NCBI GenBank assembly: GCA_934553255.1 | Contig: CAKTEZ010000032.1 | Span: forward strand, 1-14,845 | Direction of reading: 5' to 3' | Origin: an uncultured Oscillospiraceae bacterium | GTDB lineage: Bacteria; Bacillota; Clostridia; Oscillospirales; Oscillospiraceae | DNA: 14,845 nucleotides | In this document: positions 1 through 5,848 of the stretch, piece after piece | Layout of the letters: every line of letters begins with the position of its first letter | Position numbering within the stretch: position 1 is the first letter of the stretch | Notes under the pieces: generated by a model | What the model was told of the DNA's origin: nothing | Database searches by the model: none | Seen by the model: only the letters and a program-made list of their open reading frames with translations | Position numbers and translations under genes: made by a program

Positions 1-327
1 CACATTCGTTCTTCCTTCAACAACACCATGGTCACGGTGACCGACTCTCAGGGCAACGCCCTTTCCTGGGCTTCCTCTGGCGGTCTCGGTTTCCGCGGCA
101 GCAAGAAGTCCACTCCCTTCGCCGCGCAGAGCGCCGCCGAAACGGCCGCTACCGCCGCGATGGAGCATGGTCTGAAGACCGTTGAGGTTTTTGTCAAGGG
201 TCCCGGTCAGGGTCGTGAAGCGGCCATCCGCGCCCTGCAGGCCGTCGGTCTTGAGGTCACCATGATCAAGGACGTCACGCCCATTCCTCACAATGGCTGC
301 CGTCCCCCGAAGCGCCGTCGCGTTTAA
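1..327 (+). CDS. rpsK: 30S ribosomal protein S11 (5' end missing)
   Basis: S11 sits on the platform of the 30S subunit and contacts 16S rRNA near the mRNA exit (E-site) region. The frame is open from base 1 and encodes 108 residues, against about 130 for the family, so roughly the first 20 residues lie outside the window. It starts in the conserved HI(R/H)xSFNNT stretch followed by VTVTDxxGN, then [14 protein letters not shown] and the GPGxGRExAIRAL segment. The C-terminus ends with the typical [18 protein letters not shown]. The ATG at 28 lies inside the conserved region and is not the true start. rpsD begins 24 bases downstream, so this is the alpha-operon order. Identification is secure. 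Confidence 0.97.
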   Translation, partial: HIRSSFNNTMVTVTDSQGNALSWASSGGLGFRGSKKSTPFAAQSAAETAATAAMEHGLKTVEVFVKGPGQGREAAIRALQAVGLEVTMIKDVTPIPHNGCRPPKRRRV

Positions 328-351
328 TCAGAAGAGGAGGTAACAAGCAAT

Positions 352-954
352 ATGGCAAAGAATATGCAGCCGATCGCCAAGCGCTGCAAGGCTTTGGGCA
401 TTTCTCCTGCTGTGATGGGCTATGCGAAGAAGACCACCAACCGCAACCCCGGCAGCCAGATGAGAAAGAAGAAGAGTGAATACGGCGTCCAGCTTGCCGA
501 GAAGCAGAAGGTCAAGTTCATCTACGGCATTCTGGAAAAGCAGTTCCACGATTACTATGAAGCCGCCGCTGCCGCGCCCGGCAAGACCGGCGACAACCTG
601 CTCATCACGGTCGAGCGCCGTCTGGACAACGTTGTTTATCGCATGGGTTTTGCGATGACCCGCCGTCAGGCCCGTCAGCTCGTCAGCCACGCCCACTTCA
701 CCGTGAACGGCAAGAAGGTCAATATCCCGTCCTATCTCGTCAAGGCCGGTGACGTTATCGAGGTCGCGGAGAGCAGCCGCTCTGCCGAGTGCTTCAAGCG
801 TCTACTCGGTCAGGACGCCCCTGTGTTCCTGCAGCCCGTTTGGATGGAGCGCGAGAAGAATGCCCTCAAGGGTACCATTACCCGCCTGCCCGTCCGCGAG
901 GAGATCGATGTTCCCGTTGAGGAACACCTCATCGTTGAGTTGTACTCCAAGTAA
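352..954 (+). CDS. rpsD: 30S ribosomal protein S4
   Basis: S4 is a primary 16S rRNA binding protein that nucleates assembly of the 30S body and helps control decoding fidelity. The 200-residue length is normal. An N-terminal basic region is followed by the S4 RNA-binding domain at about residues 90-155, with RRLDNVVYRMGFAMTRRQAR and the VNGKKVNIPSY loop. The C-terminus ends LPVREEIDVPVEEHLIVELYSK. The N-terminus has no CxxC zinc motif, so this is the zinc-free form common in Clostridia. The start is fixed by an AGGAGG site at 335-340. It lies between rpsK and rpoA in the alpha operon. In other bacteria S4 represses this operon; I could not recognise such a leader here because the operon start is off the window. 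Confidence 0.97.
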   Translation: MAKNMQPIAKRCKALGISPAVMGYAKKTTNRNPGSQMRKKKSEYGVQLAEKQKVKFIYGILEKQFHDYYEAAAAAPGKTGDNLLITVERRLDNVVYRMGFAMTRRQARQLVSHAHFTVNGKKVNIPSYLVKAGDVIEVAESSRSAECFKRLLGQDAPVFLQPVWMEREKNALKGTITRLPVREEIDVPVEEHLIVELYSK

Positions 955-973
955 TCGGAGGATACCCTCAATA

Positions 974-1045
974 ATGATAGGAACTGGCGGCGGCATACAG
1001 CAATGTATGACCGCAATGAGAAGAAGAAGGAGGGTAACCGCATGA
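974..1045 (+). CDS. Possible 23-codon ORF coupled to rpoA (speculative)
   Basis: An ATG at 974 opens a 23-residue frame ([15 protein letters not shown], then five arginines and VTA). Its TGA overlaps the rpoA ATG in an ATGA arrangement. A GGAGG sits at 957-961, 12 bases upstream, which is longer than ideal. The poly-arginine stretch is simply the rpoA Shine-Dalgarno purine tract read in another frame, so it carries no independent evidence of coding. It could be a translated leader that couples rpsD to rpoA translation, or chance. No known ribosomal-operon protein matches it. Confidence 0.2.
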   Translation: MIGTGGGIQQCMTAMRRRRRVTA

Positions 1046-1995
1046 TTGAAATTGAAAAGCCCCAGATCGAGTGTATCGAGGATTCCGCGAACAGCTCTTA
1101 CGGCAAGTATGTCGTTGAGCCGCTGGAGCGCGGCTACGGCATCACGCTGGGCAACGCCCTGCGCCGCATCATGCTCTCTTCACTGCCCGGCACCGCCGCG
1201 ACCTCTATCAAGATCGCCGGTGTCCAGCATGAGTTCTCCACCATTCCCGGCGTCAAGGAAGACGTGACGGAGATCGTCCTGAATGTCAAGAGCCTTATCA
1301 CGAAGCTGCACAATGCAGAGGGGATCAAGACGGCCTTTATCGAGGCGACCGGTCCCTGCGAGGTCAAGGCCGGCGACATCAAGTGCGACAGCGAGGTCGA
1401 GGTCCTCAACCCTGACCTGCACATCGCCACACTCGACGCAGGAGCGACGCTCAACATGGAGCTGACGCTCAGCCACGGCCGCGGTTATGTTCCGGCTGAC
1501 CGCAACAAGCCGGCGCAGACGACGATCGGTCTCATTCCGGTCGATTCGATCTACACCCCCGTGTACAAGGTCAACTACACCGTGGAAAACACCCGTGTGG
1601 GCAACATGACCGACTTCGACAAGCTGACGCTTGAGGTCTGGACCGACGGCACCATTTCGTCCCGCGATGCGGTGTCCCTCGGCGCAAAGATCCTCTGCGA
1701 TCACTTCGCTCTCTTCACCGACCTGTCCGACGCCATGGGCGGCAAGTCCACCGTCGTCGAAAAGGCCGAGACCCAGCGCGACAAGGTGCTGGAGCTGACC
1801 ATCGAGGAGCTTGACCTCTCCGTTCGCAGCTTCAACTGCCTCAAGCGCGCCAACATCAACACCGTCGAGGACTTGATCTCCAAGACCGAGGACGATATGA
1901 TGAAGGTCCGCAATCTGGGCCGCAAGAGCCTCGAGGAAGTCATCAACAAGCTGGCTATGATGGGCCTGTCCCTCGCCAGCGACGACAACAACTGA
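1042..1995 (+). CDS. rpoA: DNA-directed RNA polymerase alpha subunit
   Basis: The alpha subunit dimerises to nucleate RNA polymerase assembly, and its C-terminal domain contacts UP elements and activators. The protein is 317 residues, a normal length. The N-terminal domain carries the dimerisation motif [20 protein letters not shown] at about residues 30-50. The C-terminal domain, from about residue 250, contains the helix-hairpin-helix segment [19 protein letters not shown] and the [10 protein letters not shown] motif. I chose the ATG at 1042 over the in-frame ATG at 1003 because a perfect AGGAGG at 1028-1033 lies 8 bases before it and the known N-terminus (MIEIEKP) begins there. An unusual 87-base gap after rpsD holds a possible small ORF ending at this start codon. 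Confidence 0.97.
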   Translation: MIEIEKPQIECIEDSANSSYGKYVVEPLERGYGITLGNALRRIMLSSLPGTAATSIKIAGVQHEFSTIPGVKEDVTEIVLNVKSLITKLHNAEGIKTAFIEATGPCEVKAGDIKCDSEVEVLNPDLHIATLDAGATLNMELTLSHGRGYVPADRNKPAQTTIGLIPVDSIYTPVYKVNYTVENTRVGNMTDFDKLTLEVWTDGTISSRDAVSLGAKILCDHFALFTDLSDAMGGKSTVVEKAETQRDKVLELTIEELDLSVRSFNCLKRANINTVEDLISKTEDDMMKVRNLGRKSLEEVINKLAMMGLSLASDDNN

Positions 1996-2006
1996 CAGGG
2001 GAACCA

Positions 2007-2029
2007 CGTCTGCGGCGATGCCGCGGACG
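2007..2029 (+). other. Intercistronic hairpin between rpoA and rplQ
   Basis: A 10-bp stem (2007-2016 with 2020-2029, one G-U pair) closes a 3-base GAT loop in the 74-base spacer between rpoA and rplQ. No T-run follows, so it is not a standard intrinsic terminator. It could be an RNA processing or stability element, or merely keep the spacer structured ahead of the rplQ ribosome binding site. The structure is directly visible; any function is inference. Confidence 0.5.
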
Positions 2030-2069
2030 CCGATCCCGCTAACTTATCCTTACAAGGAGGAAAACCAAC

Positions 2070-2411
2070 ATGCCCGGAACTCGTAAGCTCGGTAAGACCA
2101 CCGATCAGCGTATGGCGATGCTCCGTCAGCAGGTCACCGACCTTCTTGACAACGGCAAGATGGAAACCACCGTCACCCGCGCCAAGGAGATCAAGCCCCT
2201 CGCCGAGAAGATGATCACCCTCGGCAAGAAGGGCGATCTGGCCGCCTACCGTCAGGCAATGGCGTTCATCACCCGCGAAGACGTCTGCAAGAAGACCTTC
2301 AAGGAGCTGGCCCCCGCCTATGCGGAGCGCAACGGCGGTTATACCCGCATCGTCCGCACCGGCGTTCGCCGCGGCGACGCTGCTGAGACCGCTATCATCG
2401 AGTTGGTCTAA
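2070..2411 (+). CDS. rplQ: 50S ribosomal protein L17
   Basis: L17 is a 50S protein near the peptide exit tunnel and is the usual last gene of the alpha operon. The 113-residue protein has the family N-terminus ([22 protein letters not shown]), the [24 protein letters not shown] segment, and the C-terminal [25 protein letters not shown] strong AAGGAGG site lies at 2055-2061, ahead of the ATG. It follows rpoA after a 74-base spacer with a hairpin and is closed by a strong terminator within 20 bases. In many Clostridia the genes after rplQ are ECF transporter ATPases and truA; here the operon ends. Confidence 0.97.
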   Translation: MPGTRKLGKTTDQRMAMLRQQVTDLLDNGKMETTVTRAKEIKPLAEKMITLGKKGDLAAYRQAMAFITREDVCKKTFKELAPAYAERNGGYTRIVRTGVRRGDAAETAIIELV

Positions 2412-2428
2412 GCAACCCGACCAAATGA

Positions 2429-2478
2429 AAAAAGCCCTTTTGTATGGCAGATCGCGAAGCCATACAAAAGGGCTTTTT
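2429..2478 (+). terminator. Intrinsic terminator of the ribosomal/rpoA operon
   Basis: A perfect 20-bp stem (2429-2448 with 2459-2478) encloses a 10-base loop. It begins with an A-run and ends in five T's, so it could also work on the opposite strand. It lies 18 bases after the rplQ stop codon. Confidence 0.92.
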
Positions 2479-2542
2479 ACTTGCGTGAGAGGGCATATTG
2501 CCCGCGGCTCCGTCATACGCTGACGGGAGAGGGGGCGATGTA

Positions 2543-3391
2543 GTGAAGGGAAAGAGGACCGCGGCGAAAAGGACGACGGGCGGACGGCGCGTCCTGCGCG
2601 GCGGAAGCGCGGGGCGCGCACGGCGAGAGCTTCGCGTTTGGTGGACGGAGCGCAGCATCCGCTCGCTGGCGTGTCTGTTGGCGCTGCCGCTGTTGGCGCT
2701 GCTGCTTGTGCCGAGGCAGGAGCAAGCGCCGGACGCGGTGCAGACGGGTGCGGCCGCCGCCGGACAAGGCGCGGAGAAGTACATCGCCCTGACCTTCGAC
2801 GACGGACCGTGGCCGGTGACGACCGAGCGCCTGCTCGACGGGCTTGCCGAACGGGGCGCCAAGGCGACCTTTTTCCTTATCGGCGAGCAGATCGGTACGA
2901 TGGAGGATACGGTGCGCCGTATGCAGGCCGAGGGGCATCAGATCGGCAACCACACCTACACCCACATGGACCTCAGCCGCGGAGACAGCGCCGAGCGTGT
3001 GAGGGAGATCGAGAAGACGGATGAGACGCTGCGCGCCCTGCTGGGGGACGGCAGCTACTGGCTGCGGCCGCCGTGGGGCTTTCTTGCGGCAGATACCGCG
3101 CAGGCGGTCCGCGTGCCGATGGTCTACTGGTCGCTGGATACGGAGGACTGGCGCAGGCTGGACGCCGACGCGGTGGCGCAGGACATCATTGACCATGCAC
3201 GGGACGGGGATATTATTCTCCTTCACGACCCGTATTCCACAAGTGTAGAGGGCGCCCTGCGCGCCATAGACGCTCTCGCGGAGCAGGGATACCGCTTTGT
3301 CACGCTTGAGGAGCTTTTTGCACGAAAGGGCATCGTGCCGGAGATGGGACAGCTTTATATCCGGCCCAATGAGGGGAAGCCGATCCCGTGA
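2543..3391 (+). CDS. Membrane-anchored polysaccharide deacetylase (NodB/CE4)
   Basis: This is a carbohydrate esterase family 4 enzyme that probably removes N-acetyl groups from peptidoglycan or another surface glycan outside the cell. From the chosen start it has 282 residues: a basic cytoplasmic tail, one hydrophobic segment at about 39-56 (signal anchor), a short Ala/Gly-rich linker, then the NodB domain. All five CE4 motifs are present: TFDDGP (84-89, catalytic base and metal Asp), HTYTH (137-141, metal His), RPPWG (175-179), DTEDW (199-203) and LLHD (226-229). It should therefore be active. I prefer the GTG at 2543 because a GGGAGAGGGGG site precedes it at 2525-2535; an in-frame TTG at 2498 has no such site. 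I see no convincing promoter between the rplQ terminator and this gene. The exact substrate cannot be told from sequence. Confidence 0.9.
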   Translation: MKGKRTAAKRTTGGRRVLRGGSAGRARRELRVWWTERSIRSLACLLALPLLALLLVPRQEQAPDAVQTGAAAAGQGAEKYIALTFDDGPWPVTTERLLDGLAERGAKATFFLIGEQIGTMEDTVRRMQAEGHQIGNHTYTHMDLSRGDSAERVREIEKTDETLRALLGDGSYWLRPPWGFLAADTAQAVRVPMVYWSLDTEDWRRLDADAVAQDIIDHARDGDIILLHDPYSTSVEGALRAIDALAEQGYRFVTLEELFARKGIVPEMGQLYIRPNEGKPIP

Positions 3392-3395
3392 AAAC

Positions 3396-3441
3396 ATCAA
3401 AAAGGTACGCCAAGGCAAACGCTTTGGCGTACCTTTTTGAT
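3396..3441. terminator. Bidirectional terminator, deacetylase / secG
   Basis: A 21-bp stem (3396-3416 with 3421-3441, one G-T wobble) has a 4-base AAAC loop. T-runs lie on the 3' side for both strands. It sits between the convergent deacetylase (stop at 3391) and secG (stop at 3469), so one hairpin serves both. Confidence 0.9.
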
Positions 3442-3468
3442 AACTCTTTGTCGAATTTGCGGAAAAAA

Positions 3469-3696
3469 TTACAGCATATTGAGAACGAGCGTCAGAAGGA
3501 TGAACGCGGCGCCGACCCATTTGGTCGCGCGGGCAAGCTTAGCATCCATGCTCTTGGCCTTATTCTTGGACATAAAGGAGTCGGCCACACCGCCGATGGC
3601 GCCGCTCAGACCGGCGGACTTGCCGCTCTGGAAGAGGACGATGCCGGTGACGATCAGACCGCAGATGAGCTGAAGAATGGTGATAAACAGTTCCAT
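3469..3696 (-). CDS. secG: Preprotein translocase subunit SecG
   Basis: SecG is the small non-essential subunit of the SecYEG channel and assists SecA-driven export. The protein has 75 residues with two transmembrane helices (about 3-22 and 57-74). Between them is the family hallmark loop FQSGKSAGLSGAIGG followed by a basic KNKAK segment. I chose the ATG at 3696 because a GGGAGG lies 9 bases upstream on the minus strand; the upstream in-frame ATG at 3729 would add a non-conserved extension. It appears monocistronic, with a promoter at 3754-3782 and the shared terminator at 3396-3441. In many Firmicutes secG precedes rnr and smpB, but not here. Confidence 0.93.
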   Translation of the reverse strand: MELFITILQLICGLIVTGIVLFQSGKSAGLSGAIGGVADSFMSKNKAKSMDAKLARATKWVGAAFILLTLVLNML

Positions 3697-3753
3697 AACA
3701 GGAAACCTCCCATAACTTGATGAACGCATGACGCGCTGTATTCACAGATTGAT

Positions 3754-3782
3754 ATAATACCATAGCTTGCCCCAAAAAGCAA
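3754..3782 (-). promoter_or_regulatory. Predicted sigma-A promoter for secG
   Basis: On the minus strand there is a TATTAT -10 (3754-3759) and a TTGCTT -35 (3777-3782), separated by exactly 17 bases. It lies about 58 bases upstream of the secG start. The -10 is good and the -35 weak. Confidence 0.6.
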
Positions 3783-3900
3783 GGGAAAAAGCGGAAAAAC
3801 GCGCAGGAATAATCACACGGGCAAAGCAATGAAAAAATACAAATTTAACAAGGAGGAAGATGTAAAATTTATGCAAGGCGACAAAGAGCGAGGAAGGGGG

Positions 3901-3929
3901 TTGCAATACGGAATAAAAAGAGATACAAT
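3901..3929 (+). promoter_or_regulatory. Predicted sigma-A promoter for the racemase gene
   Basis: TTGCAA (-35, 3901-3906) and TACAAT (-10, 3924-3929) have an exact 17-base spacer. The predicted start is near 3936, giving a leader of about 108 bases before the ATG at 4044. Confidence 0.7.
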
Positions 3930-4043
3930 ACGGCAAAATCGCTTATGATTATGCAAATAGCACGCACAAAACGGAATATAAATGAAAAACCGCAAAGAAC
4001 AAATGCGCGCGGCTCCGGCGGCGCGGGAAGTGAGGAAATGAAT

Positions 4044-5171
4044 ATGAATACAAAGAATGGCGTGATGAACAACTCCTACCTGCTGGTGGATACCGTGAAG
4101 CTGCGCGAAAACGTGCGTACCATTCTGCGCGAGCTGCCCGCGGGGACGAAACTGATCCCCGTCATCAAGGACGACGCCTACGGCATGGGTATGCTCGGCG
4201 TGGCGCGGACGCTCTGCGCCTTTCCGGAGATCGGCTGCTTTGCCGTGGCGCACATTTCCGAGGGAGCGGCGCTGCGCCGCGAGGGGATCCGGCAGGATAT
4301 TCTCGTCATGGCGGGCGTGCTGCCGTTCCAGCTTCCCGCCGCGGTGCAGTACGACCTGACGCTGTCCATTGGTCAGCTTGGGATCGTGCCGCAGCTTGCG
4401 GATATCTGCAAAACGCAGAGCAAGACCGTGAGCGTGCAGGTCAAGATCGAAACGGGACTGCACCGCATCGGCGTAGAGCCGGGCGAGGAACTGTCGGCGC
4501 TGATCGGCGAGCTGAAGGCGGCGGAGGAATGGGTCAAGGTCACGGGCGCGTTCTCCCATTTCGCATGGCCGAGCAATGCCGAAGTCTGCGAGGCGCAGTA
4601 CAAGAAGCTGTTGGAGGGCGCCGCGCAGCTCAAGGCGGCGGGCATTGCCGTCCCGATGTGCCATATCAGCGGCTCGGAGAGCGCGGAGTTGTTCCCGCAG
4701 TACGCCATGGACGCGGTGCGTATCGGCCGCAGGCTTTACATGGATCACCCCACCAAGCCCACCGGCACGGTGCAGGAGGTTGCCTCGTGGCGCGGCTATA
4801 TTACCAGCGTCAAGCAGCGCCATGCGGGCGATTCGCTCGCCTACTTCGGCAAGTTCCGCCTGGATAAGGACGCCGTGGTGGCGACCGTCGGCGTCGGCTA
4901 CGGCGACGGTCTGAACGAAGGACTGGTCGCCTGCCATGCACCGGTCCTGGTACACGGCAAGAAATGCCCGCTGCTCGCGTGCTGCATGGACCAGTGCTTC
5001 GTGGATGTCACGGGCGTGGACGCCGCGCCCTGCGATGAGGTCACCTTCTTCGGCTATGACAGCGAGGGAGATCTGCTATCTTCGCAAATGCTTGCGAACC
5101 TTGTCGGCGACAACGAGGGCTGCGGTCTGACGGAGGCGCTTGCCTCCCGCGTGGCAAGATTGTATGAATAA
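4044..5171 (+). CDS. alr: Alanine racemase family protein (PLP, fold type III)
   Basis: The family makes D-amino acids, usually D-alanine for peptidoglycan, by PLP-dependent racemisation in the cytoplasm. The protein is 375 residues, normal for Alr. Seen in it: the PLP lysine K42 in VIKDDAYGMG (usual form VKANAYGHG), ETGLHRIG with R141, SHFAWPS, the HISGS segment, VRIGRRLY, the second catalytic base Y286 in VGYGDG, and CCMDQC (312-317) near the substrate site. The N-terminal barrel and C-terminal beta domain are both complete. Several motifs deviate from housekeeping Alr (KDD for KAN, HISGS for H-x-ANS), so the substrate may be serine, arginine/lysine or another amino acid. I chose the ATG at 4044 because GTGAGG ends 8 bases upstream; the ATG at 4038 is too close to it. 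argR follows, with its own promoter. Confidence 0.82.
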   Translation: MNTKNGVMNNSYLLVDTVKLRENVRTILRELPAGTKLIPVIKDDAYGMGMLGVARTLCAFPEIGCFAVAHISEGAALRREGIRQDILVMAGVLPFQLPAAVQYDLTLSIGQLGIVPQLADICKTQSKTVSVQVKIETGLHRIGVEPGEELSALIGELKAAEEWVKVTGAFSHFAWPSNAEVCEAQYKKLLEGAAQLKAAGIAVPMCHISGSESAELFPQYAMDAVRIGRRLYMDHPTKPTGTVQEVASWRGYITSVKQRHAGDSLAYFGKFRLDKDAVVATVGVGYGDGLNEGLVACHAPVLVHGKKCPLLACCMDQCFVDVTGVDAAPCDEVTFFGYDSEGDLLSSQMLANLVGDNEGCGLTEALASRVARLYE

Positions 5172-5222
5172 CGAAAAAAAGCGGACGAATGTGCCAGTGA
5201 GCGGTTATTTTTGCATACATCA

Positions 5223-5251
5223 TTGCATAATCTGCGGTGCGGGACTATAAT
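5223..5251 (+). promoter_or_regulatory. Predicted argR promoter with possible ARG-box-like repeats
   Basis: TTGCAT (-35, 5223-5228) and a perfect TATAAT (-10, 5246-5251) are separated by 17 bases. The direct repeat TTGCATA occurs at 5211-5217 and 5223-5229 with a 12-base period, the second copy covering the -35. A related TGAATAA (5165-5171) overlaps the racemase stop codon. TGCATAA/TGAATAA resemble ArgR half-sites in other bacteria, which suggests autoregulation; that part is inference. Confidence 0.7.
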
Positions 5252-5293
5252 AAACCCACCACACGGGAAAATACCGTTTGACGGGGGTAGGTC

Positions 5294-5749
5294 ATGAAAA
5301 GCAAGCGTCAGGAAAAAATTCTGGAGCTTATTGCTCAGTATACTATCGAAACGCAGGAGGAGCTGCTTGACAAGCTCTCCGCGTGCGGTATCCCCAGTAC
5401 GCAGGCTACGGTCTCGCGCGACATCAAGCAGCTCCACCTCTATAAGGAGCCTTGCGGAAACGGACGCTACCGTTACGCCGCCGCCGCGCGTGCGTCGGGC
5501 CACGACTTTACCGACCGTCTGCAGCGCATTCTGCGCGAATGCAGCCTGAGCGTGGACTACGCGCAGAATCTTGTTGTTCTCAAAACGATGCCCGGACTTG
5601 CCAGCGCAGCGGGCGCGGCGTTCGACGCGATGGACGATATGCCCGCGATGATCGGCTGCGTCTGCGGCGACGATACGGTACTCGTCGTGATGCGCGAGGA
5701 GACGGCGGCGCGAAGCTTCTGCGAGGAGCTGCGAAGCCTGTGCAAATGA
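5294..5749 (+). CDS. argR: Arginine repressor ArgR
   Basis: ArgR is a hexameric arginine-sensing regulator that represses arginine biosynthesis and often activates catabolism. The 151-residue protein has an N-terminal winged helix (1-65) with the recognition-helix signature STQATVSRDIKQL at 35-47. The C-terminal oligomerisation and arginine-binding domain carries GCVCGDDTVLVV at 121-132, matching the family GxxxGDDT motif with the arginine-contacting Asp pair. Length and domain order are complete. The gene has its own promoter and terminator. In many Firmicutes argR lies next to recN or rRNA methylation genes; here the neighbours are the racemase gene and an RlmI-like methyltransferase. No arginine pathway gene is in the window, so targets lie elsewhere, except possibly argR itself and the racemase. 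Confidence 0.93.
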   Translation: MKSKRQEKILELIAQYTIETQEELLDKLSACGIPSTQATVSRDIKQLHLYKEPCGNGRYRYAAAARASGHDFTDRLQRILRECSLSVDYAQNLVVLKTMPGLASAAGAAFDAMDDMPAMIGCVCGDDTVLVVMREETAARSFCEELRSLCK

Positions 5750-5768
5750 CCCCGATAAGAGGATACGG

Positions 5769-5798
5769 AAAGGGCAAGGCCTTGCGCCTTGCCTTTTT
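5769..5798 (+). terminator. Intrinsic terminator of argR
   Basis: An 8-bp GC-rich core stem (5773-5780 with 5786-5793) has a 5-base loop. It is extended by A-T/G-T pairs and followed by five T's (5794-5798). It starts 20 bases after the argR stop codon. Its 3' arm doubles as the -35 of the next promoter. Confidence 0.85.
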
Positions 5799-5817
5799 GC
5801 TTGCGCCGTGCTATAGT
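5789..5817 (+). promoter_or_regulatory. Predicted promoter for the rlmI-like operon, nested in the argR terminator
   Basis: TTGCCT (-35, 5789-5794) and TATAGT (-10, 5812-5817) have an exact 17-base spacer. The predicted start is near 5824, about 25 bases before the ATG. The -35 is formed by the 3' arm of the argR terminator. Confidence 0.55.
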
Positions 5818-5848
5818 TTTGGTAAATTTCAGGAAAGCAGGTCACGCC

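Larger units (their letters stand above)
3697..4043. other. AT-rich divergent control region, secG / racemase
   Basis: This 347-base region without a confident gene is clearly more AT-rich than its neighbours. It holds the secG promoter (minus), the racemase promoter (plus, 3901-3929) and two copies of the octamer TTATGCAA (3869-3876 and 3949-3956). A 39-codon frame (3829-3948) has no ribosome binding site and overlaps the racemase promoter. At 3850-3862 an AAGGAGG is followed immediately by ATG-TAA, a start codon with no reading frame. I see no terminator, repeat array or RNA gene in it. Confidence 0.6.

Noticed and set aside
3850..3865. AAGGAGG followed by ATG-TAA, a start-stop element
   Set aside because: Striking, but it lies upstream of the only predicted plus promoter here, so it is probably not transcribed; likely chance in purine-rich DNA.
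3742..3936. Hydrophobic 64-codon minus-strand frame upstream of secG
   Set aside because: It spans the secG promoter and antisense of A-rich DNA, which naturally reads as Phe/Leu; no ribosome binding site is evident.
3829..3948. 39-codon ORF in the secG/racemase control region
   Set aside because: No ribosome binding site precedes it, it overlaps the racemase promoter, and it has no recognisable features; AT-rich chance frame.
5167..5210. Possible terminator after the racemase gene (AATAAC paired with GTTATT)
   Set aside because: Only 6 A/T-rich base pairs around a loop of about 30 bases; too weak to call.
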